A stretch of DNA of 64,000 nt from Microbacterium sp. SYP-A9085 (GCF_009649635.1 NZ_WJII01000002.1:372001-436000); one strand, 5' to 3'. Counted from the stretch's first letter, positions 8,827 to 20,347 are shown. The notes: generated by a model not told the origin, from the sequence alone. Program-made: numbers and translations.

Positions 8827-10077
8827 GTGGACGGGTCTCGGGAGCGGGGCGTGCCGGCGCAGCACCGGCGCCCGGTCGACGCTCTCGCCCTGCATGACGA
8901 ACAATCGCTGCGCGAGCGGTGGGATGCCGCGGCGACGGGTCTGCGGGAGCGGTTCGACGAGCCGATCAGTCGTGCGAGCGCCCTCACCCGCCGCACGCTC
9001 GGGTGGTTTCCGATCCGCGTGTGGCGGCATTTCCTGCGCAGCAACGGCTTCCTGCTGGCAGCGAGCATCAGCTACCAGTCCCTGTTCGCGATCTTCGCCG
9101 TGATCTACGTCGCTTTCGCGACCCTCGGCATCTGGGCGGGCGCCGACCCCGCGATCACCGCACGGATGATCGCTCTGATCAACCGCATCCTCCCCGGAGT
9201 GATCGGCGATCCGCCCGCGGGGCTCGTGTCGCGGGACGCGGTGACAGCGGTCGCGAGCGGCGGCGGCTCGGTCCTTGCGCTGACCGGCGCCGTCGCCCTG
9301 GTCGTGGCGGGATGGACCGCGATCGGGTTCGTCACGTTCACCCGGCGGGCGGTGCGCGTGATCTTCGACCTGCCGTTCGACGCGCGCAGCTACGTCCTCC
9401 TGAAGGCCCGCGACCTGCTCGCCGCGGTGCTGTTCGGCCTGGCGTTCCTCGTCGGCGCAGCCGTCGGCGCTCTCGCCGGCGGCGCGCTGGACGCGCTGTT
9501 CCGGCTGGCCGGGCTTCCCCTGCAGGGGACCGCCCTGACCGTGAAGGTGCTGTCGGTGCCGGTGGCGTTCGCGATCAACGCCACCGCGCTCGCGGGGCTG
9601 TTCCGGTTCCTCAGCGGCACCACGCTGGCGTGGCGGCGGATCTGGCCGGGTGCGCTGCTGGGCGGTGCGGCGATCGCCGTGCTGCAGCTGGGCCTCGGAT
9701 TCCTCGTCGCGTACACGCCGTCGAACCCGCTGCTGGCCACGTTCTCCGTGCTGATTGCGTTCCTGCTCTGGTTCCGGCTGATCGGGATCGTGATCCTCGT
9801 CGCGGCATCCTGGATCGCTGTCTGGGCGCAGGACCGCCGGATCCCGCTGCGTGTGCCCAGTACGGCCGAGCGGCTGCTTGCCGAGCACGAGGCGCTGCTG
9901 CTGGCCGCGCACATCCGGCTGCGTGAGGCACGTGCGGCTCGTGCGGTCGCGGGCCGGTTCCGGCGATGGCGCGCCGATCGTGCCGTGCGCGCCGCCGACG
10001 AGGACCTCCGCCGGATCGAGGCCGCCCGCCCCTCCCCCGCGGGGCCTGCCTCGCTGAGCGTCGGCGGCGGCGGTTAG
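8827..10077 (+). CDS. YihY/BrkB family inner-membrane protein
   Basis: Integral membrane protein of the YihY/virulence factor BrkB family, 416 residues; the family's biochemical role is not settled and old RNase BN names for it are wrong. At least five hydrophobic segments are visible, including NGFLLAASISYQSLFAIFAV, VALVVAGWTAIGFVTF and the LLWFRLIGIVILVAASWIAV region near the end, flanked by a charged N-terminus and a basic C-terminal tail. The GTG at 8827 is preferred over the GTG at 8821 because a -10 box ends at 8820. The stop codon TAG lies inside the next gene's -10 box. Confidence 0.82.
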   Translation: MDGSRERGVPAQHRRPVDALALHDEQSLRERWDAAATGLRERFDEPISRASALTRRTLGWFPIRVWRHFLRSNGFLLAASISYQSLFAIFAVIYVAFATLGIWAGADPAITARMIALINRILPGVIGDPPAGLVSRDAVTAVASGGGSVLALTGAVALVVAGWTAIGFVTFTRRAVRVIFDLPFDARSYVLLKARDLLAAVLFGLAFLVGAAVGALAGGALDALFRLAGLPLQGTALTVKVLSVPVAFAINATALAGLFRFLSGTTLAWRRIWPGALLGGAAIAVLQLGLGFLVAYTPSNPLLATFSVLIAFLLWFRLIGIVILVAASWIAVWAQDRRIPLRVPSTAERLLAEHEALLLAAHIRLREARAARAVAGRFRRWRADRAVRAADEDLRRIEAARPSPAGPASLSVGGGG

Positions 10078-10080
10078 GGT
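10075..10080 (+). promoter_or_regulatory. -10 box TAGGGT for the exonuclease III gene, overlapping the previous stop codon
   Basis: TAGGGT is 7 nt before the GTG at 10088, and its first three bases are the stop codon of the upstream gene. This supports a leaderless transcript starting at or near 10088. Confidence 0.5.
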
Positions 10081-10087
10081 GGGACGC

Positions 10088-10957
10088 GTGCCCGCTCCCG
10101 ACCGCCTCCCCGACACCGTCCGCATCGCCTCCATCAACGTCAACGGCATCCGCGCCGCCGTTCGCCGGGGAATGTGCGCCTGGCTCGACGAGGCAGACGT
10201 CGACATCATGGCCCTGCAGGAGGTGCGGGCCACCGGCGATCAGCTGCGGGCGGCGCTGCCGGGCTGGGAGATCGTCGATCACGAGGCGCTCGCGAAGGGG
10301 CGGGCGGGGGTCGCGATCGCCACGCGCACCCCGGTCGCCGCGGTGCGCACGGGACTGCAGGCGGACCAGCTCGATTCGGCGGGACGCTGGATCGAGGCGG
10401 ATGTCGCGCTCGGCGCGCGCACCCTCACCGTGGTCAGCGCGTACGTGCCCACCGGCGAGGCCGACACCCCCAGGCAGGACCACAAGTGGGCGTTCCTGGA
10501 CGCGATGGAGCAGCGGATGCCGCAACTGGCCGCCGACGGCGCACTGGCGCTGATCATGGGCGACCTGAACGTCGGGCACCGTGAGCTCGACATCCGCAAC
10601 TGGCGCGGGAACGTGAAGAAGGCCGGCTTCCTGCCACGCGAGCGGGCGTACTTCGACCGGTTCTTCGGCCCGGCCGGCGCTCCGGTCGAGGCTGTGGACG
10701 GCACCGCCGCCACGGGCCTGGGCTGGGTGGACGTCGGGCGCCGCTTCCACGGCGAAATCGATGGCCCGTACTCGTGGTGGTCCAGCCGCGGCAAGGCGTT
10801 CGACAACGACACCGGCTGGCGCATCGACTACCACGTGGCAACGCCCGCGCTGGCCGATCGCGTCCGCGGTTACTGGATCGGACGGGCCCCGTCCTGGGAC
10901 ACCCGGTGGAGCGACCACGCCCCGGTCGTCGTGGACTACGCCGTCACCGCGCACTGA
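10088..10957 (+). CDS. xth: Exodeoxyribonuclease III
   Basis: Cytoplasmic AP endonuclease and 3'-5' exonuclease for base-excision repair, 289 residues. It has the EEP-superfamily motifs SINVNGIRAA, MALQEVRA (metal-binding Glu), GDLNVGHRELDIRN (catalytic Asp and Asn), the WRIDYHVA segment and the SDHAPVVVDY end with the catalytic His. I chose the GTG at 10088 because a -10 hexamer lies 7 nt upstream; a GTG at 10079 overlaps that box. It is convergent with ppsA, with 21 nt between them. Another base-excision-repair gene (Fpg/Nei) lies 5 kb away but is not linked. Confidence 0.92.
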   Translation: MPAPDRLPDTVRIASINVNGIRAAVRRGMCAWLDEADVDIMALQEVRATGDQLRAALPGWEIVDHEALAKGRAGVAIATRTPVAAVRTGLQADQLDSAGRWIEADVALGARTLTVVSAYVPTGEADTPRQDHKWAFLDAMEQRMPQLAADGALALIMGDLNVGHRELDIRNWRGNVKKAGFLPRERAYFDRFFGPAGAPVEAVDGTAATGLGWVDVGRRFHGEIDGPYSWWSSRGKAFDNDTGWRIDYHVATPALADRVRGYWIGRAPSWDTRWSDHAPVVVDYAVTAH

Positions 10958-10978
10958 CCCACCGGCCGGCGCCGCCGC

Positions 10979-13366
10979 TCAGCGGGCGGCGGGCACCGGA
11001 TGGCGGGACAGCCGCATCCACGTCTCGACGATCGTGTCCGGGTTCAACGACATCGACTGGATGCCTCGATCGACGAGCCATTCCGCCAGGTCCGGATGAT
11101 CGGAAGGTCCCTGGCCGCAGATCCCGATGTACTTCCCCCGCCGCACGCACGCGTCGATCGCCATCCCGAGCACCGCCAGCACCGCCGGATTGCGCTCGTC
11201 GAACGTCGACGCGATCAGCGACGAGTCACGATCGAGCCCCAGCACCAGTTGCGTCATGTCGTTGGACCCGATCGAGAAGCCGTCGAACACGTCCAGGAAC
11301 TCATCGGCCAGCAGCGCGTTGGAGGGGATCTCGCACATCATCACGACCTCGAGTCCGTTCTCGCCGCGCCGCAGGCCGTTCTCGGCGAGCAGGTCGACGA
11401 CCGCCTGCCCCTCGGCGACCGTGCGCACGAACGGCACCATGATCTTCACGTTGGTCAGACCCATCCGGTCGCGGACGTGCTTCAGCGCCGCACACTCCAT
11501 GTCGAAGCAGGAGCGGAAATCGCCCGACACGTAGCGGGAGGCGCCCCGCCAGCCCAGCATCGGGTTCTCCTCGTCGGGCTCGTACGCCTCTCCCCCGAGC
11601 AGGTTGGCGTACTCGTTCGACTTGAAATCGCTCATCCGGACGATCACCGGGTGCGGGGCGAACGCCGCGGCGATCATCGAGATGCCCTCGGCCACCCGCT
11701 GCACGAAGTAGTCACGCGGCGACGGGTAGGCGGCGACGCGCTCGTCGATCTGCGCTCGCAGGCCCGCGGGGAGCGTGTCGTGCTCCAGCAGCGCACGGGG
11801 ATGGATGCCGATCTGCCGGTTGATGATGAACTCCAGGCGGGCAAGGCCCACGCCCCGGTTCGGCAGCTTGGCGAACGCGAACGCCTGATCGGGCGTGCCC
11901 ACGTTCATCATCAGATCGACCGGGATCTCCGGCATCGCGTCCAGCCGGGTCTCCTCCTCGACGAACGTCAACCGCCCCTGGTACACGTGCCCGTCATCGC
12001 CCTCGGCGCACGAGACCGTCACGCCGCTGCCGTCCGTGAGCGTGCGGGTGGCGTCGCCGGTGCCGACCACGGCCGGGATGCCGAGCTCGCGCGCGATGAT
12101 CGCGGCGTGACAGGTCCGCCCGCCGCGATCGGTGACGATCGCGGCGGCGCGCTTCATGATCGGCTCCCAGTCCGGGTCGGTCATGTCGGCCACCAGCACG
12201 TCCCCGGGCCGGAACTGGTCCATCTGCCCGACATCGCGCAGCACCCGCACCGAACCGGCGCCGATCCGCTGTCCGATCGCGCGGCCGGTGGCCAGCACCT
12301 CACCGCGCTCGCGCAGCACGAACCGGCGCATCACCGCGCCGTCGGTCCGGGAGACCACCGTCTCGGGGCGGCCCTGCAGGATGTACAGCTGCCCGTCCAC
12401 GCCGTCGCGCGCCCATTCGATGTCCATCGCGCGCCCGTAGTGCTCCTCGATCACCAGGGCATGCCGGGCCAGCTGTTCGACCTCCTCGTCGGTGATGCTC
12501 AGCCGCCGTCGATCCGCCACGGGCACGTCCTCGAACGCGGTCGACGCGTCGACGCTCCTGCCGCCGGCGTAGCGCATCGCCACCGCCTTCTCGCCCGCCT
12601 GGCGCTTCAGGATCGCGGGGCGCCCGGCCCGCAGCGCCGGCTTGTAGACATAGAACTCGTCGGGATTGACGGCGCCCTGCACGACCGCCTCGCCGAGGCC
12701 GTAGGAGCTCGTGACGAACACGGCATCATCGAACCCGGACTCCGTGTCGACCGTGAACATCACGCCCGACGCGCCGACATCCGAGCGCACCATCCGCTGC
12801 ACCCCCGCGGACAGGGCCACGTCGTGATGCGCGAAACCGTGGTGCGCGCGATAGGCGATCGCCCGGTCGTTGTACAGCGACGCGAAGACGCGGGCGATGG
12901 CGTGCAGGATGTTCTGCACGCCCCCGATATTCAGGAACGTCTCCTGCTGACCGGCGAATGAGGCGTCCGGCAGGTCCTCGGCGGTCGCCGACGAACGGAC
13001 CGCCCATGTCACGGCATCCGGGTCGGGGTCGTCGGCGAGGAGGGTCGCGTACGCCTCCCGGATGTCATCCTCCAGCTCGCGCGGGAACGGCTGGTCCTCG
13101 ATCCACCGTCGCACCTCGGCGCCGACCCTGGCCAGCGCCGCCACGTCCTCGATGTCCAGCGCCTGCACCGCACGGTGGATGCGGGCGGCGAGCCCGTCAT
13201 GCGCGAGGAAGGCGCGGTAGGCGTCGGCGGTGGTCGCGAATCCACCGGGCACGCGCACCCCGGCGGCGGACAGGTTCGAGACCATCTCGCCCAGCGACGC
13301 GTTCTTGCCGCCGACCTGCGGGAGGTCCCCCATTCCGATCTCGTGGAACCACAGGATGTTGCTCAT
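10979..13366 (-). CDS. ppsA: Phosphoenolpyruvate synthase
   Basis: Converts pyruvate, ATP and water to PEP, AMP and phosphate for gluconeogenesis, consistent with a lifestyle on organic acids and aromatics. The protein is 795 residues, close to the usual 792. It has an N-terminal ATP-grasp domain ([10 protein letters not shown]), the swivelling phosphohistidine domain with [15 protein letters not shown], and a C-terminal PEP/pyruvate barrel with [17 protein letters not shown] and [10 protein letters not shown]. The ATG at 13366 is supported by GGGAGG 7 nt upstream; an open extension to 13726 is a shadow over ppsR. It lies 14 nt downstream of ppsR. Confidence 0.95.
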   Translation of the reverse strand: MSNILWFHEIGMGDLPQVGGKNASLGEMVSNLSAAGVRVPGGFATTADAYRAFLAHDGLAARIHRAVQALDIEDVAALARVGAEVRRWIEDQPFPRELEDDIREAYATLLADDPDPDAVTWAVRSSATAEDLPDASFAGQQETFLNIGGVQNILHAIARVFASLYNDRAIAYRAHHGFAHHDVALSAGVQRMVRSDVGASGVMFTVDTESGFDDAVFVTSSYGLGEAVVQGAVNPDEFYVYKPALRAGRPAILKRQAGEKAVAMRYAGGRSVDASTAFEDVPVADRRRLSITDEEVEQLARHALVIEEHYGRAMDIEWARDGVDGQLYILQGRPETVVSRTDGAVMRRFVLRERGEVLATGRAIGQRIGAGSVRVLRDVGQMDQFRPGDVLVADMTDPDWEPIMKRAAAIVTDRGGRTCHAAIIARELGIPAVVGTGDATRTLTDGSGVTVSCAEGDDGHVYQGRLTFVEEETRLDAMPEIPVDLMMNVGTPDQAFAFAKLPNRGVGLARLEFIINRQIGIHPRALLEHDTLPAGLRAQIDERVAAYPSPRDYFVQRVAEGISMIAAAFAPHPVIVRMSDFKSNEYANLLGGEAYEPDEENPMLGWRGASRYVSGDFRSCFDMECAALKHVRDRMGLTNVKIMVPFVRTVAEGQAVVDLLAENGLRRGENGLEVVMMCEIPSNALLADEFLDVFDGFSIGSNDMTQLVLGLDRDSSLIASTFDERNPAVLAVLGMAIDACVRRGKYIGICGQGPSDHPDLAEWLVDRGIQSMSLNPDTIVETWMRLSRHPVPAAR

Positions 13367-13380
13367 TTCGGGCCTCCCGG

Positions 13381-14238
13381 TTAGGCACGCAGCTTCATGG
13401 TCTGCATGATGACGGCGGACATCTCCTCGACGCTTCTGGTCGCGGAGTTCAGGAACGGGACGCCGTTGCGGCGGTACAGGTCTTCGGCGCGACGCAGCTC
13501 GAGGGTGCACTGCTCGAGGCTCGCGTAGCGCGAGGACGGCCGCCGCTCGTGGCGCACCTGGCTCAGCCGCAGCGGCGTCGTCGTCAGGCCGAAGCAGCGG
13601 TCGCGGTACGCGGCGACGGTCCGCGGCAGACTCACGGTCGGATAGTCGTCGTCGGTGAGCGGGTAGTTCGCCACCAGAAGCCCGTACTGCAGCGCGAGGT
13701 ACATCGTGGTCGGCGTCTTGCCGCACCGCGAGGGGGCGATCACGATGACGTCGGCGATGTCGAGGGCCCGGCCGCTCTGGCCGTCGTCATGCTCGATCGC
13801 ATACTCCACCGCACGCATCCGCGCGAGGTACCGGTGCATGTCGCCGACGCCGTGGTACTGGCCGAGCGCGGGGGACGCCGTCGCGCCCAGCGCGCTCTCC
13901 AGCTGGGCGAGGTGGCCGGCCAGCAGGTCGATCACAACAGCGCCAGAATCCTCGATGATGCCGCGCAGCCGCGGATGCTTCACGGTCGTGAACACCAGCG
14001 GCGACATCCTCGCCGCGTCGGCGGCGCGGATCTCGGCGACCACCTGATGGGCGCCGTCGACGGTGTCCACGAAAGGGATGGTGCGGCGCGCGAACTCGAT
14101 CGCCGGGAAGTTGACCAGCAGTGCGCTGCCGAGGGTCTCCGCCGTGATGCCGGTGCTGTCCGAGATGAAGTACACCGCACGCCGGGTCGCCGCCGGAGGC
14201 GGAGCGGCCTCGACGCGGTGCATGCTCGGATCGGTCAT
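13381..14238 (-). CDS. ppsR: PEP synthase regulatory protein (bifunctional kinase/pyrophosphorylase, DUF299)
   Basis: Switches PEP synthase off and on by ADP-dependent phosphorylation and phosphate-dependent dephosphorylation of a threonine beside the catalytic histidine. The 285-residue protein has the N-terminal motif [13 protein letters not shown] and the P-loop-like [14 protein letters not shown] in the middle of the chain, followed by NYPL, all diagnostic for the family. ATG at 14238 has GGAG 5 nt upstream; a GTG one codon earlier is possible. It is first in an operon with ppsA, so regulator and target are co-transcribed. Confidence 0.92.
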   Translation of the reverse strand: MTDPSMHRVEAAPPPAATRRAVYFISDSTGITAETLGSALLVNFPAIEFARRTIPFVDTVDGAHQVVAEIRAADAARMSPLVFTTVKHPRLRGIIEDSGAVVIDLLAGHLAQLESALGATASPALGQYHGVGDMHRYLARMRAVEYAIEHDDGQSGRALDIADVIVIAPSRCGKTPTTMYLALQYGLLVANYPLTDDDYPTVSLPRTVAAYRDRCFGLTTTPLRLSQVRHERRPSSRYASLEQCTLELRRAEDLYRRNGVPFLNSATRSVEEMSAVIMQTMKLRA

Positions 14239-14280
14239 CACGGCTCCGACGGTGGACGGCAGAAGGACTGGACTGGTCCG

Positions 14281-14286
14281 AGGCTA
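14281..14286 (-). promoter_or_regulatory. Candidate -10 box for ppsR-ppsA
   Basis: TAGCCT on the minus strand, 42 nt before the ppsR ATG. It is the same hexamer class as the other -10 boxes in this window; no clear -35. Confidence 0.35.
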
Positions 14287-14454
14287 GGAGGCCGGAGGGG
14301 GTGTCTTATCCGGACCTCCCCCCGAAAGAACGACCGATTCTTCAGCGGAAACAAGATCCCCGCCGCTCCGCGCCGGCAGTGCGTCCGCGGCGATCGGCCG
14401 GGACCGCCGGGCGGGGCGGCGGGGCGGGCCGCCGGGCGCCGTCAGCACGCCCCA

Positions 14455-14460
14455 TAGGAT
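14455..14460 (+). promoter_or_regulatory. -10 box TAGGAT, leaderless trpS
   Basis: TAGGAT is exactly 6 nt before the GTG at 14467, with no Shine-Dalgarno sequence in between. Confidence 0.55.
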
Positions 14461-14463
14461 TGA

Positions 14464-15477
<1,014 letters not shown>

Positions 15478-15504
15478 CGCCGCGGCCCGGCACCGGCCGC
15501 CGGA

Positions 15505-15510
15505 TAACCT
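15505..15510 (+). promoter_or_regulatory. -10 box TAACCT, leaderless GNAT gene
   Basis: TAACCT is 7 nt before the ATG at 15518, in the 40-nt gap after trpS. Confidence 0.5.
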
Positions 15511-15517
15511 GGGACGG

Positions 15518-16072
15518 ATGGAACCGATCACGCTGCGCACCGCGCGCCTTGTGCTGAGCCGCCCTGCCCCCGAGGACGCGACGGCGATCACCGTCGCCGC
15601 GCAGGACCCCGAGGTGCCGCGCTGGACCACGCTGCCGTCGCCGTACACGCTGCGGGACGCGGAGGAGTTCATCGAGCGCAGCGAGCGCGGCTGGAAGGAC
15701 GGCACGAACCTGAACTGGTCCGTTCACCGCGACGGCCGGTGGGTCGGGATGGTGGGACTCGCGCACGTCACCCGCGGCGGGGACGCCGAGATCGGGTACT
15801 GGATGTCGGCCTCCGCCCGCGGGCAGCGCCTGCTCACCGAGGCGGCGCGCGCCGTGATCGACGTCGCGTTCGGCGAGCTGGACCTCGTCCGCATCGAATG
15901 GCGGGCCACGGTCGGGAACATCGCCTCGGCGCGGTCCGCGCGCGCCCTGGGCTTCCGGTACGAGGGGATGCTGCGGCAGGGCCTGTCCGACCCGCGCGGC
16001 CGGCACGACGGGTGGATGGCGGCGCTGCTGCACGACGACGACCGTACGCCGCAGGACTGGCCGATGCTCTGA
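15518..16072 (+). CDS. GNAT family N-acetyltransferase (RimJ/RimL-like)
   Basis: Predicted acetyl-CoA-dependent acetyltransferase, 184 residues, of the group that resembles ribosomal-protein N-terminal acetyltransferases. It opens with ITLRTARLVLSRPAPEDA, typical of this group, and has the acetyl-CoA loop region around ASARGQRLLTEAARAVI and the GNIASARSARALGFRYEG segment near the C-terminal half. The start ATG sits 7 nt behind a -10 box. The true substrate cannot be read from sequence; it may be a protein N-terminus or a small molecule. It stands alone between trpS and the glycosylase gene. Confidence 0.8.
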   Translation: MEPITLRTARLVLSRPAPEDATAITVAAQDPEVPRWTTLPSPYTLRDAEEFIERSERGWKDGTNLNWSVHRDGRWVGMVGLAHVTRGGDAEIGYWMSASARGQRLLTEAARAVIDVAFGELDLVRIEWRATVGNIASARSARALGFRYEGMLRQGLSDPRGRHDGWMAALLHDDDRTPQDWPML

Positions 16073-16091
16073 CGCCGTCGGCGCGGCGTGG

Positions 16092-16097
16092 CAGGAT
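16092..16097 (+). promoter_or_regulatory. -10 box CAGGAT, leaderless Fpg/Nei gene
   Basis: CAGGAT is exactly 6 nt before the ATG at 16104. The first base departs from TANNNT, so this is a weaker example. Confidence 0.4.
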
Positions 16098-16103
16098 GGG
16101 CGC

Positions 16104-16967
16104 ATGCCGGAGATGCCGGAGGTGCAGGGCCTGGCCGAGTTCCTCGACCACCGGATCGTCGGGCTGCAGATCCGGCGGGCGACGGTCGCGAACATCGCCG
16201 CACTGAAGACGTACGACCCGCCGATCGACGCGCTGCGCGATGCGTCGGTGACCGGTGTCAGTCGGCACGGGAAGTTCGTCGACGTCGCGACGGATGCCGA
16301 CGCCCATCTGGTGTTCCACCTGGCGAAGGCGGGATGGTTGCGCTGGTATGACGCGCTGCCGGCCACGATCATCAAGCCCGGACGCACGCCGATAGCGCTG
16401 CGGGTCGCGCTGTCGGACGGCGCGGGATTCGATTTGACCGAGGCCGGGACGAAGAAGTCGCTCGCCGTCTACGTGGTGCGGGACCCGGCCCACGTGCCGG
16501 GCATCGCACGGCTCGGCCCGGACCCGCTGGACCCCGGCTTCACGCGCGACGCTTTCGCGGCGCTGTTGGCCGGAAAACGCACGCAGATAAAGGGGCTGCT
16601 GCGCGACCAGGCCGTGATCGCCGGAATCGGCAACGCGTACTCGGACGAGATCCTGCACGCAGCACGGATGTCGCCGTACGCACTGGCGGCGAACCTGTCC
16701 GCGGCGGACGTGGACGGACTGTACGCCGCAATGATCGCGACGCTGCGCGATGCCGTGGCCACCGCTTCAGGCCGGCCTCCCGCCGACCTGAAGGACGCGA
16801 AGCGGCGCGGCATGCAGGTCCACGGCCGGCGCGGCCAGGCGTGCCCGGTGTGCGGCGACACCGTGCGCAGCGTGTTCTTCGCGGACAACAGCCTGGAATA
16901 CTGCGCGACGTGCCAGACCGGCGGCAAGGTCCTGGCCGACCGGCGGCTGTCGCGCCTGCTGAAGTAG
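16104..16967 (+). CDS. Fpg/Nei family DNA glycosylase
   Basis: Bifunctional DNA glycosylase/AP lyase for oxidised bases, 287 residues. After Met removal the N-terminus PEMPEVQ gives the catalytic Pro and Glu; the more usual form is PELPEVE. The helix-two-turn-helix segment IAGIGNAYSDEILH is present, and a C-terminal zinc finger is formed by CPVC and CATC. Whether it favours 8-oxoguanine (Fpg) or oxidised pyrimidines (Nei) is not decidable by eye. It is convergent with glpK with only 3 nt between the stop codons. Confidence 0.88.
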   Translation: MPEMPEVQGLAEFLDHRIVGLQIRRATVANIAALKTYDPPIDALRDASVTGVSRHGKFVDVATDADAHLVFHLAKAGWLRWYDALPATIIKPGRTPIALRVALSDGAGFDLTEAGTKKSLAVYVVRDPAHVPGIARLGPDPLDPGFTRDAFAALLAGKRTQIKGLLRDQAVIAGIGNAYSDEILHAARMSPYALAANLSAADVDGLYAAMIATLRDAVATASGRPPADLKDAKRRGMQVHGRRGQACPVCGDTVRSVFFADNSLEYCATCQTGGKVLADRRLSRLLK

Positions 16968-16970
16968 CGC

Positions 16971-18506
16971 TCAGGCCTCGTCCGGCATCCGGGTGTCGTC
17001 GTCGACCCAGTCCAGGGACTTCGTGACGGCCTTCCGCCAGATCCGGTAGCGGCGCTCGCGTTCGTCGGCGGCCATCGCCGGCTCGAACCGCCGATCCTCC
17101 TGCCACAGGCCGCGCAGCTCGTCCAGCCCGCTCCACACGCCGGTGGCCAGCCCCGCCGCATACGCCGCGCCCAGCGCCGTGGTCTCGACCACCGCGGGGC
17201 GCACGACCGGGATGCCGAGGATGTCGGCCTGGAACTGCATGAGCGCGTCGTTGCGCGTCATCCCGCCGTCCACGCGCAGCTCAGGCAGGGCCCGGCCGGT
17301 GTCGGCGAGGACCGCGTCGATGACATCCCGCGTCTGGAACGCCGTGGACTCCAGCGCCGCACGCGCTATGTGCGCCTTGTTCACATAGCGGGTCAGTCCC
17401 ACCAGGGCGCCGCGGGCGTCCGGCCGCCAGTATGGCGCATACAGCCCGGAGAAGGCGGGCACGAAGTGGGCGCCGCCGTTGTCGTCCACGGTCGCCGCGA
17501 GCGTCTCCACGTCCTCGGACCGGGAGATGATGCCCAGGTTGTCGCGCAGCCACTGCACGAGCGAACCGGTCACCGCGATCGAGCCCTCCACCGCGTACCG
17601 CGCCGGCTCCCCTTCGCGACGGTACGCGACGGTGGTGATCAGTCCGTGCTCGCTGCGCACGATCTTCTCGCCGGTGTTCACGATCAGGAAGTTGCCGGTG
17701 CCGTACGTATTCTTCGACTCGCCGGCGTCGAAGGCGGCCTGGCCGAACGTCGCGGCCTGCTGGTCGCCGAGGATCCCCGCGATCGGGATGCCGCGGACCG
17801 CCGGCGGCGCCTGGGCCGTCCCGACGACCTGCGCGGACGAGCGCACCGCCGGCAGCATCGCGCGCGGGATCCCCCACTGCCGCAGCAGATCGTCGGACCA
17901 GTCCAGGGTCTCCAGGTCGAACAGCAGCGTGCGCGACGCGTTCGTCACATCCGTGACGTGCACTCCGCCGTCCGCGCCGCCGGTGAGGTTCCAGATCACC
18001 CAGGCGTCGGGCGTGCCGAACAGCAGGTCGCCGGCCTCGGCGGCATCCCGGGCCCCGGGCACCCGATCGAGGATCCAGGCGATCTTCGACGCCGAGAAGT
18101 ACGTCGCCAGCGGCAGCCCCGTCGTCGCCGCGAAGCGGTGCACGCCGGCGGGGTCGGCGGCGGCGAGCGCGTCGATGCGGTCCTGCGTGCGGGTGTCCTG
18201 CCAGACGATCGCGTTGTGCACGGGGCGCCCGGTGCGGCGGTCCCACACGATGGCGGTCTCGCGCTGGTTCGTGATCCCGATCCCGGCGACGTCGCGGGCG
18301 GTCAGCTCCGCCTGCGACAGTGCCTGCGCGAGGACCCACTGCGTGTTCGTCCAGATCTCGGCGGGATCGTGCTCGACCCATCCCGCGCGCGGGAAGATCT
18401 GCTCGTGCTCGCGCTGCGCCGCCGCGACGATCCTGCCGGCGGCGTCGAACACGATGGCCCGGGTGGACGTGGTCCCCTGATCGATCGCCAGCACGTGCGC
18501 TGCCAC
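16971..18506 (-). CDS. glpK: Glycerol kinase
   Basis: Phosphorylates glycerol to sn-glycerol 3-phosphate with ATP, 511 residues, a normal length for the FGGY kinase family. It starts with the ATPase motif [15 protein letters not shown], and contains GWVEHDP, the substrate region [24 protein letters not shown] and [18 protein letters not shown]. The GTG at 18506 has GAGGAGG 4 nt upstream; an ATG-less extension to 18545 has no such site. It is the second gene of a glpD-glpK unit, 60 nt behind glpD. No glycerol facilitator gene is seen here. Confidence 0.95.
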   Translation of the reverse strand: MAAHVLAIDQGTTSTRAIVFDAAGRIVAAAQREHEQIFPRAGWVEHDPAEIWTNTQWVLAQALSQAELTARDVAGIGITNQRETAIVWDRRTGRPVHNAIVWQDTRTQDRIDALAAADPAGVHRFAATTGLPLATYFSASKIAWILDRVPGARDAAEAGDLLFGTPDAWVIWNLTGGADGGVHVTDVTNASRTLLFDLETLDWSDDLLRQWGIPRAMLPAVRSSAQVVGTAQAPPAVRGIPIAGILGDQQAATFGQAAFDAGESKNTYGTGNFLIVNTGEKIVRSEHGLITTVAYRREGEPARYAVEGSIAVTGSLVQWLRDNLGIISRSEDVETLAATVDDNGGAHFVPAFSGLYAPYWRPDARGALVGLTRYVNKAHIARAALESTAFQTRDVIDAVLADTGRALPELRVDGGMTRNDALMQFQADILGIPVVRPAVVETTALGAAYAAGLATGVWSGLDELRGLWQEDRRFEPAMAADERERRYRIWRKAVTKSLDWVDDDTRMPDEA

Positions 18507-18566
18507 GCCGCCTCCTCGCAGACTGTTCGGTTGCCGTGTGGCCACGCTACCGCGCGGCCACGGCGG

Positions 18567-20252
18567 TCAGGATGCCACGGGCACGGCCGCGTGCACGGCG
18601 GCCAGCGCCCGCGCGACCTCGGCGTCCACGTCCCACTCCAGCAGCGCGGCGACGGCCTCGGCGACCTCCCGTGCCGACGCGGCCGTGACCCGGCCGGTGA
18701 ACGCGATGGTCGTGCGGCGCATCAGGAGGTCCTCGAGGTGATGCACGGCCTCGGTGCGGGCGAGGTGCCGCAGCTCGCCGGTCGAGTAGCCCGGCACGGT
18801 CTGCAGCATCCGGTCGTCGGGGTCGGCGACGATGGCGGCGATGACGTCGGCGGCCACCGTGCCGTACCGCGACAGGAGCGTGCCGGCGCGGGCGACGCCG
18901 ACGCCGGTGCCGTGGTCGGCGAGCCACTGCTGCCGCGTGCGCTCGGTGGTGGGATAGCCGCGGCCGCCGCCGATCGCCACGCCGCGCGTGGAGCGCCGGC
19001 GCGGCGTCGCGAGAGCCTGCAGCGCACGGTCGGCGAGGTGCTCTGCGGACGACCGGAACGTCGTCCACTTCCCGCCCACCAGGCTCAGCAGCACGACATC
19101 CCCGGGCATCCGGCTCGCCTCGACGCGATAGTCCCGGGAGACGAACCCGGGCGCCAGATCGCCGTGCCCGGGCAGGGGCCGCACCCCGGCGTACCGGTAC
19201 ACGATCTGCTCGCGGGAGACCGGGACGCCGGGCAGCACGTGCCCGATAAGCCCGAGGAAGTAGTCCACCTCCGCGTCCGTGCACACAAGCGGCTCCACCA
19301 TGTCGTGCTCGAGGTCCGTGGTTCCCACGAGCACACGCCCCGCCAGCGGGTAGATCAGCACAATCCGTCCGTCGCTGTGCTCGAAGAACAGCTCGCGGCC
19401 GCCGGTGGCCGCCAGCAGCTCGGGGTTGTCCAGGACGATGTGCGAGCCCTTCGTCCCGCCCATGAACCGGGTCGGCTCGTGCAGGGCCGCGTTCGTGAGG
19501 TCCGTCCACGGTCCCGTCGCATTGACGACGACGGATGCCGTGAACCGGACCTCATCGCCGGTCGCGGCGTCCCGCAGCACGACCCGGCCGTCGTCCGCGG
19601 CGACCGCCGCCGTCCGGTTCGCCGCCCGGGCCCGGTCACCCCCCGCGGCGACGCCGTCGCGGAGCACGTCCAGTCCGAGCCGCTCCGGGTTGCGCAGCGA
19701 CGCGTCCCAGTACGTCGCGGTGTACCGCACGTCCGGGTTCAGGCGCGGCAGCCGCCGCAGCGATCCGCGCCGACCGTGGAACGTGTGCTTGGGCACGCGG
19801 CCCCCGCCTCGGGAGAACGAGTCGTAGATGACCAGGCCGATCTTTATCAGCAGGGCGCCGCGCTCGCGCGGGCTGGTGGCCCGGTGCCGGACGAACCGCC
19901 ACGGCGCCGACAGCACTCCGGAGAACGTCGAGAAGATCGGGATAGTGGTCTGCAGCGGGCGGACGTAGTGCGCAGCGGTGCGCAGCAGCATGTTGCGCTC
20001 GGTGACGGCCTCGTGCACGAGCCGGAACTCGCCGTTCTCCAGGTACCGGATGCCGCCGTGGATCATGTGGCTGGAGGCCGCGGACGAGCCCGAGACGAAG
20101 TCATCGCGTTCCACGAGGGCGACATCCACCCCCTGCAGCGCGAGGTCGCGGAACGTGGCGATGCCGTTGATGCCGCCGCCGATCACCAGAACGTCCGCGT
20201 ATGGCCTTGCCGCCAGCGCGGCGAAGCCGTCCCGCTGCAAAGTGCCGTGCAT
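18567..20252 (-). CDS. glpD: Glycerol-3-phosphate dehydrogenase (FAD, respiratory)
   Basis: Oxidises glycerol 3-phosphate to dihydroxyacetone phosphate and passes electrons to quinone; peripheral membrane flavoprotein of 561 residues. The N-terminal FAD motif is VIGGGINGIATFRDLALQG, followed by DDFVSGSSAASSHMIHGG and GGIRYLENGEF, all typical. The C-terminal DAO_C-like domain is present. ATG at 20252 is preceded by AGGGAGGA. It is transcribed with glpK, so the pair converts glycerol to a glycolytic intermediate. The opposite side carries the FMN-riboswitch rib operon. Confidence 0.95.
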   Translation of the reverse strand: MHGTLQRDGFAALAARPYADVLVIGGGINGIATFRDLALQGVDVALVERDDFVSGSSAASSHMIHGGIRYLENGEFRLVHEAVTERNMLLRTAAHYVRPLQTTIPIFSTFSGVLSAPWRFVRHRATSPRERGALLIKIGLVIYDSFSRGGGRVPKHTFHGRRGSLRRLPRLNPDVRYTATYWDASLRNPERLGLDVLRDGVAAGGDRARAANRTAAVAADDGRVVLRDAATGDEVRFTASVVVNATGPWTDLTNAALHEPTRFMGGTKGSHIVLDNPELLAATGGRELFFEHSDGRIVLIYPLAGRVLVGTTDLEHDMVEPLVCTDAEVDYFLGLIGHVLPGVPVSREQIVYRYAGVRPLPGHGDLAPGFVSRDYRVEASRMPGDVVLLSLVGGKWTTFRSSAEHLADRALQALATPRRRSTRGVAIGGGRGYPTTERTRQQWLADHGTGVGVARAGTLLSRYGTVAADVIAAIVADPDDRMLQTVPGYSTGELRHLARTEAVHHLEDLLMRRTTIAFTGRVTAASAREVAEAVAALLEWDVDAEVARALAAVHAAVPVAS

Positions 20253-20347
20253 GCTGTCCTCCCTGGCCCCAGGCTACGTGGGCCGGGTCACAACGGCCTG
20301 AACGCGCGCGGCCGCGGGGGGAAGGATCCGGGACCTGCTGCGTTGGG

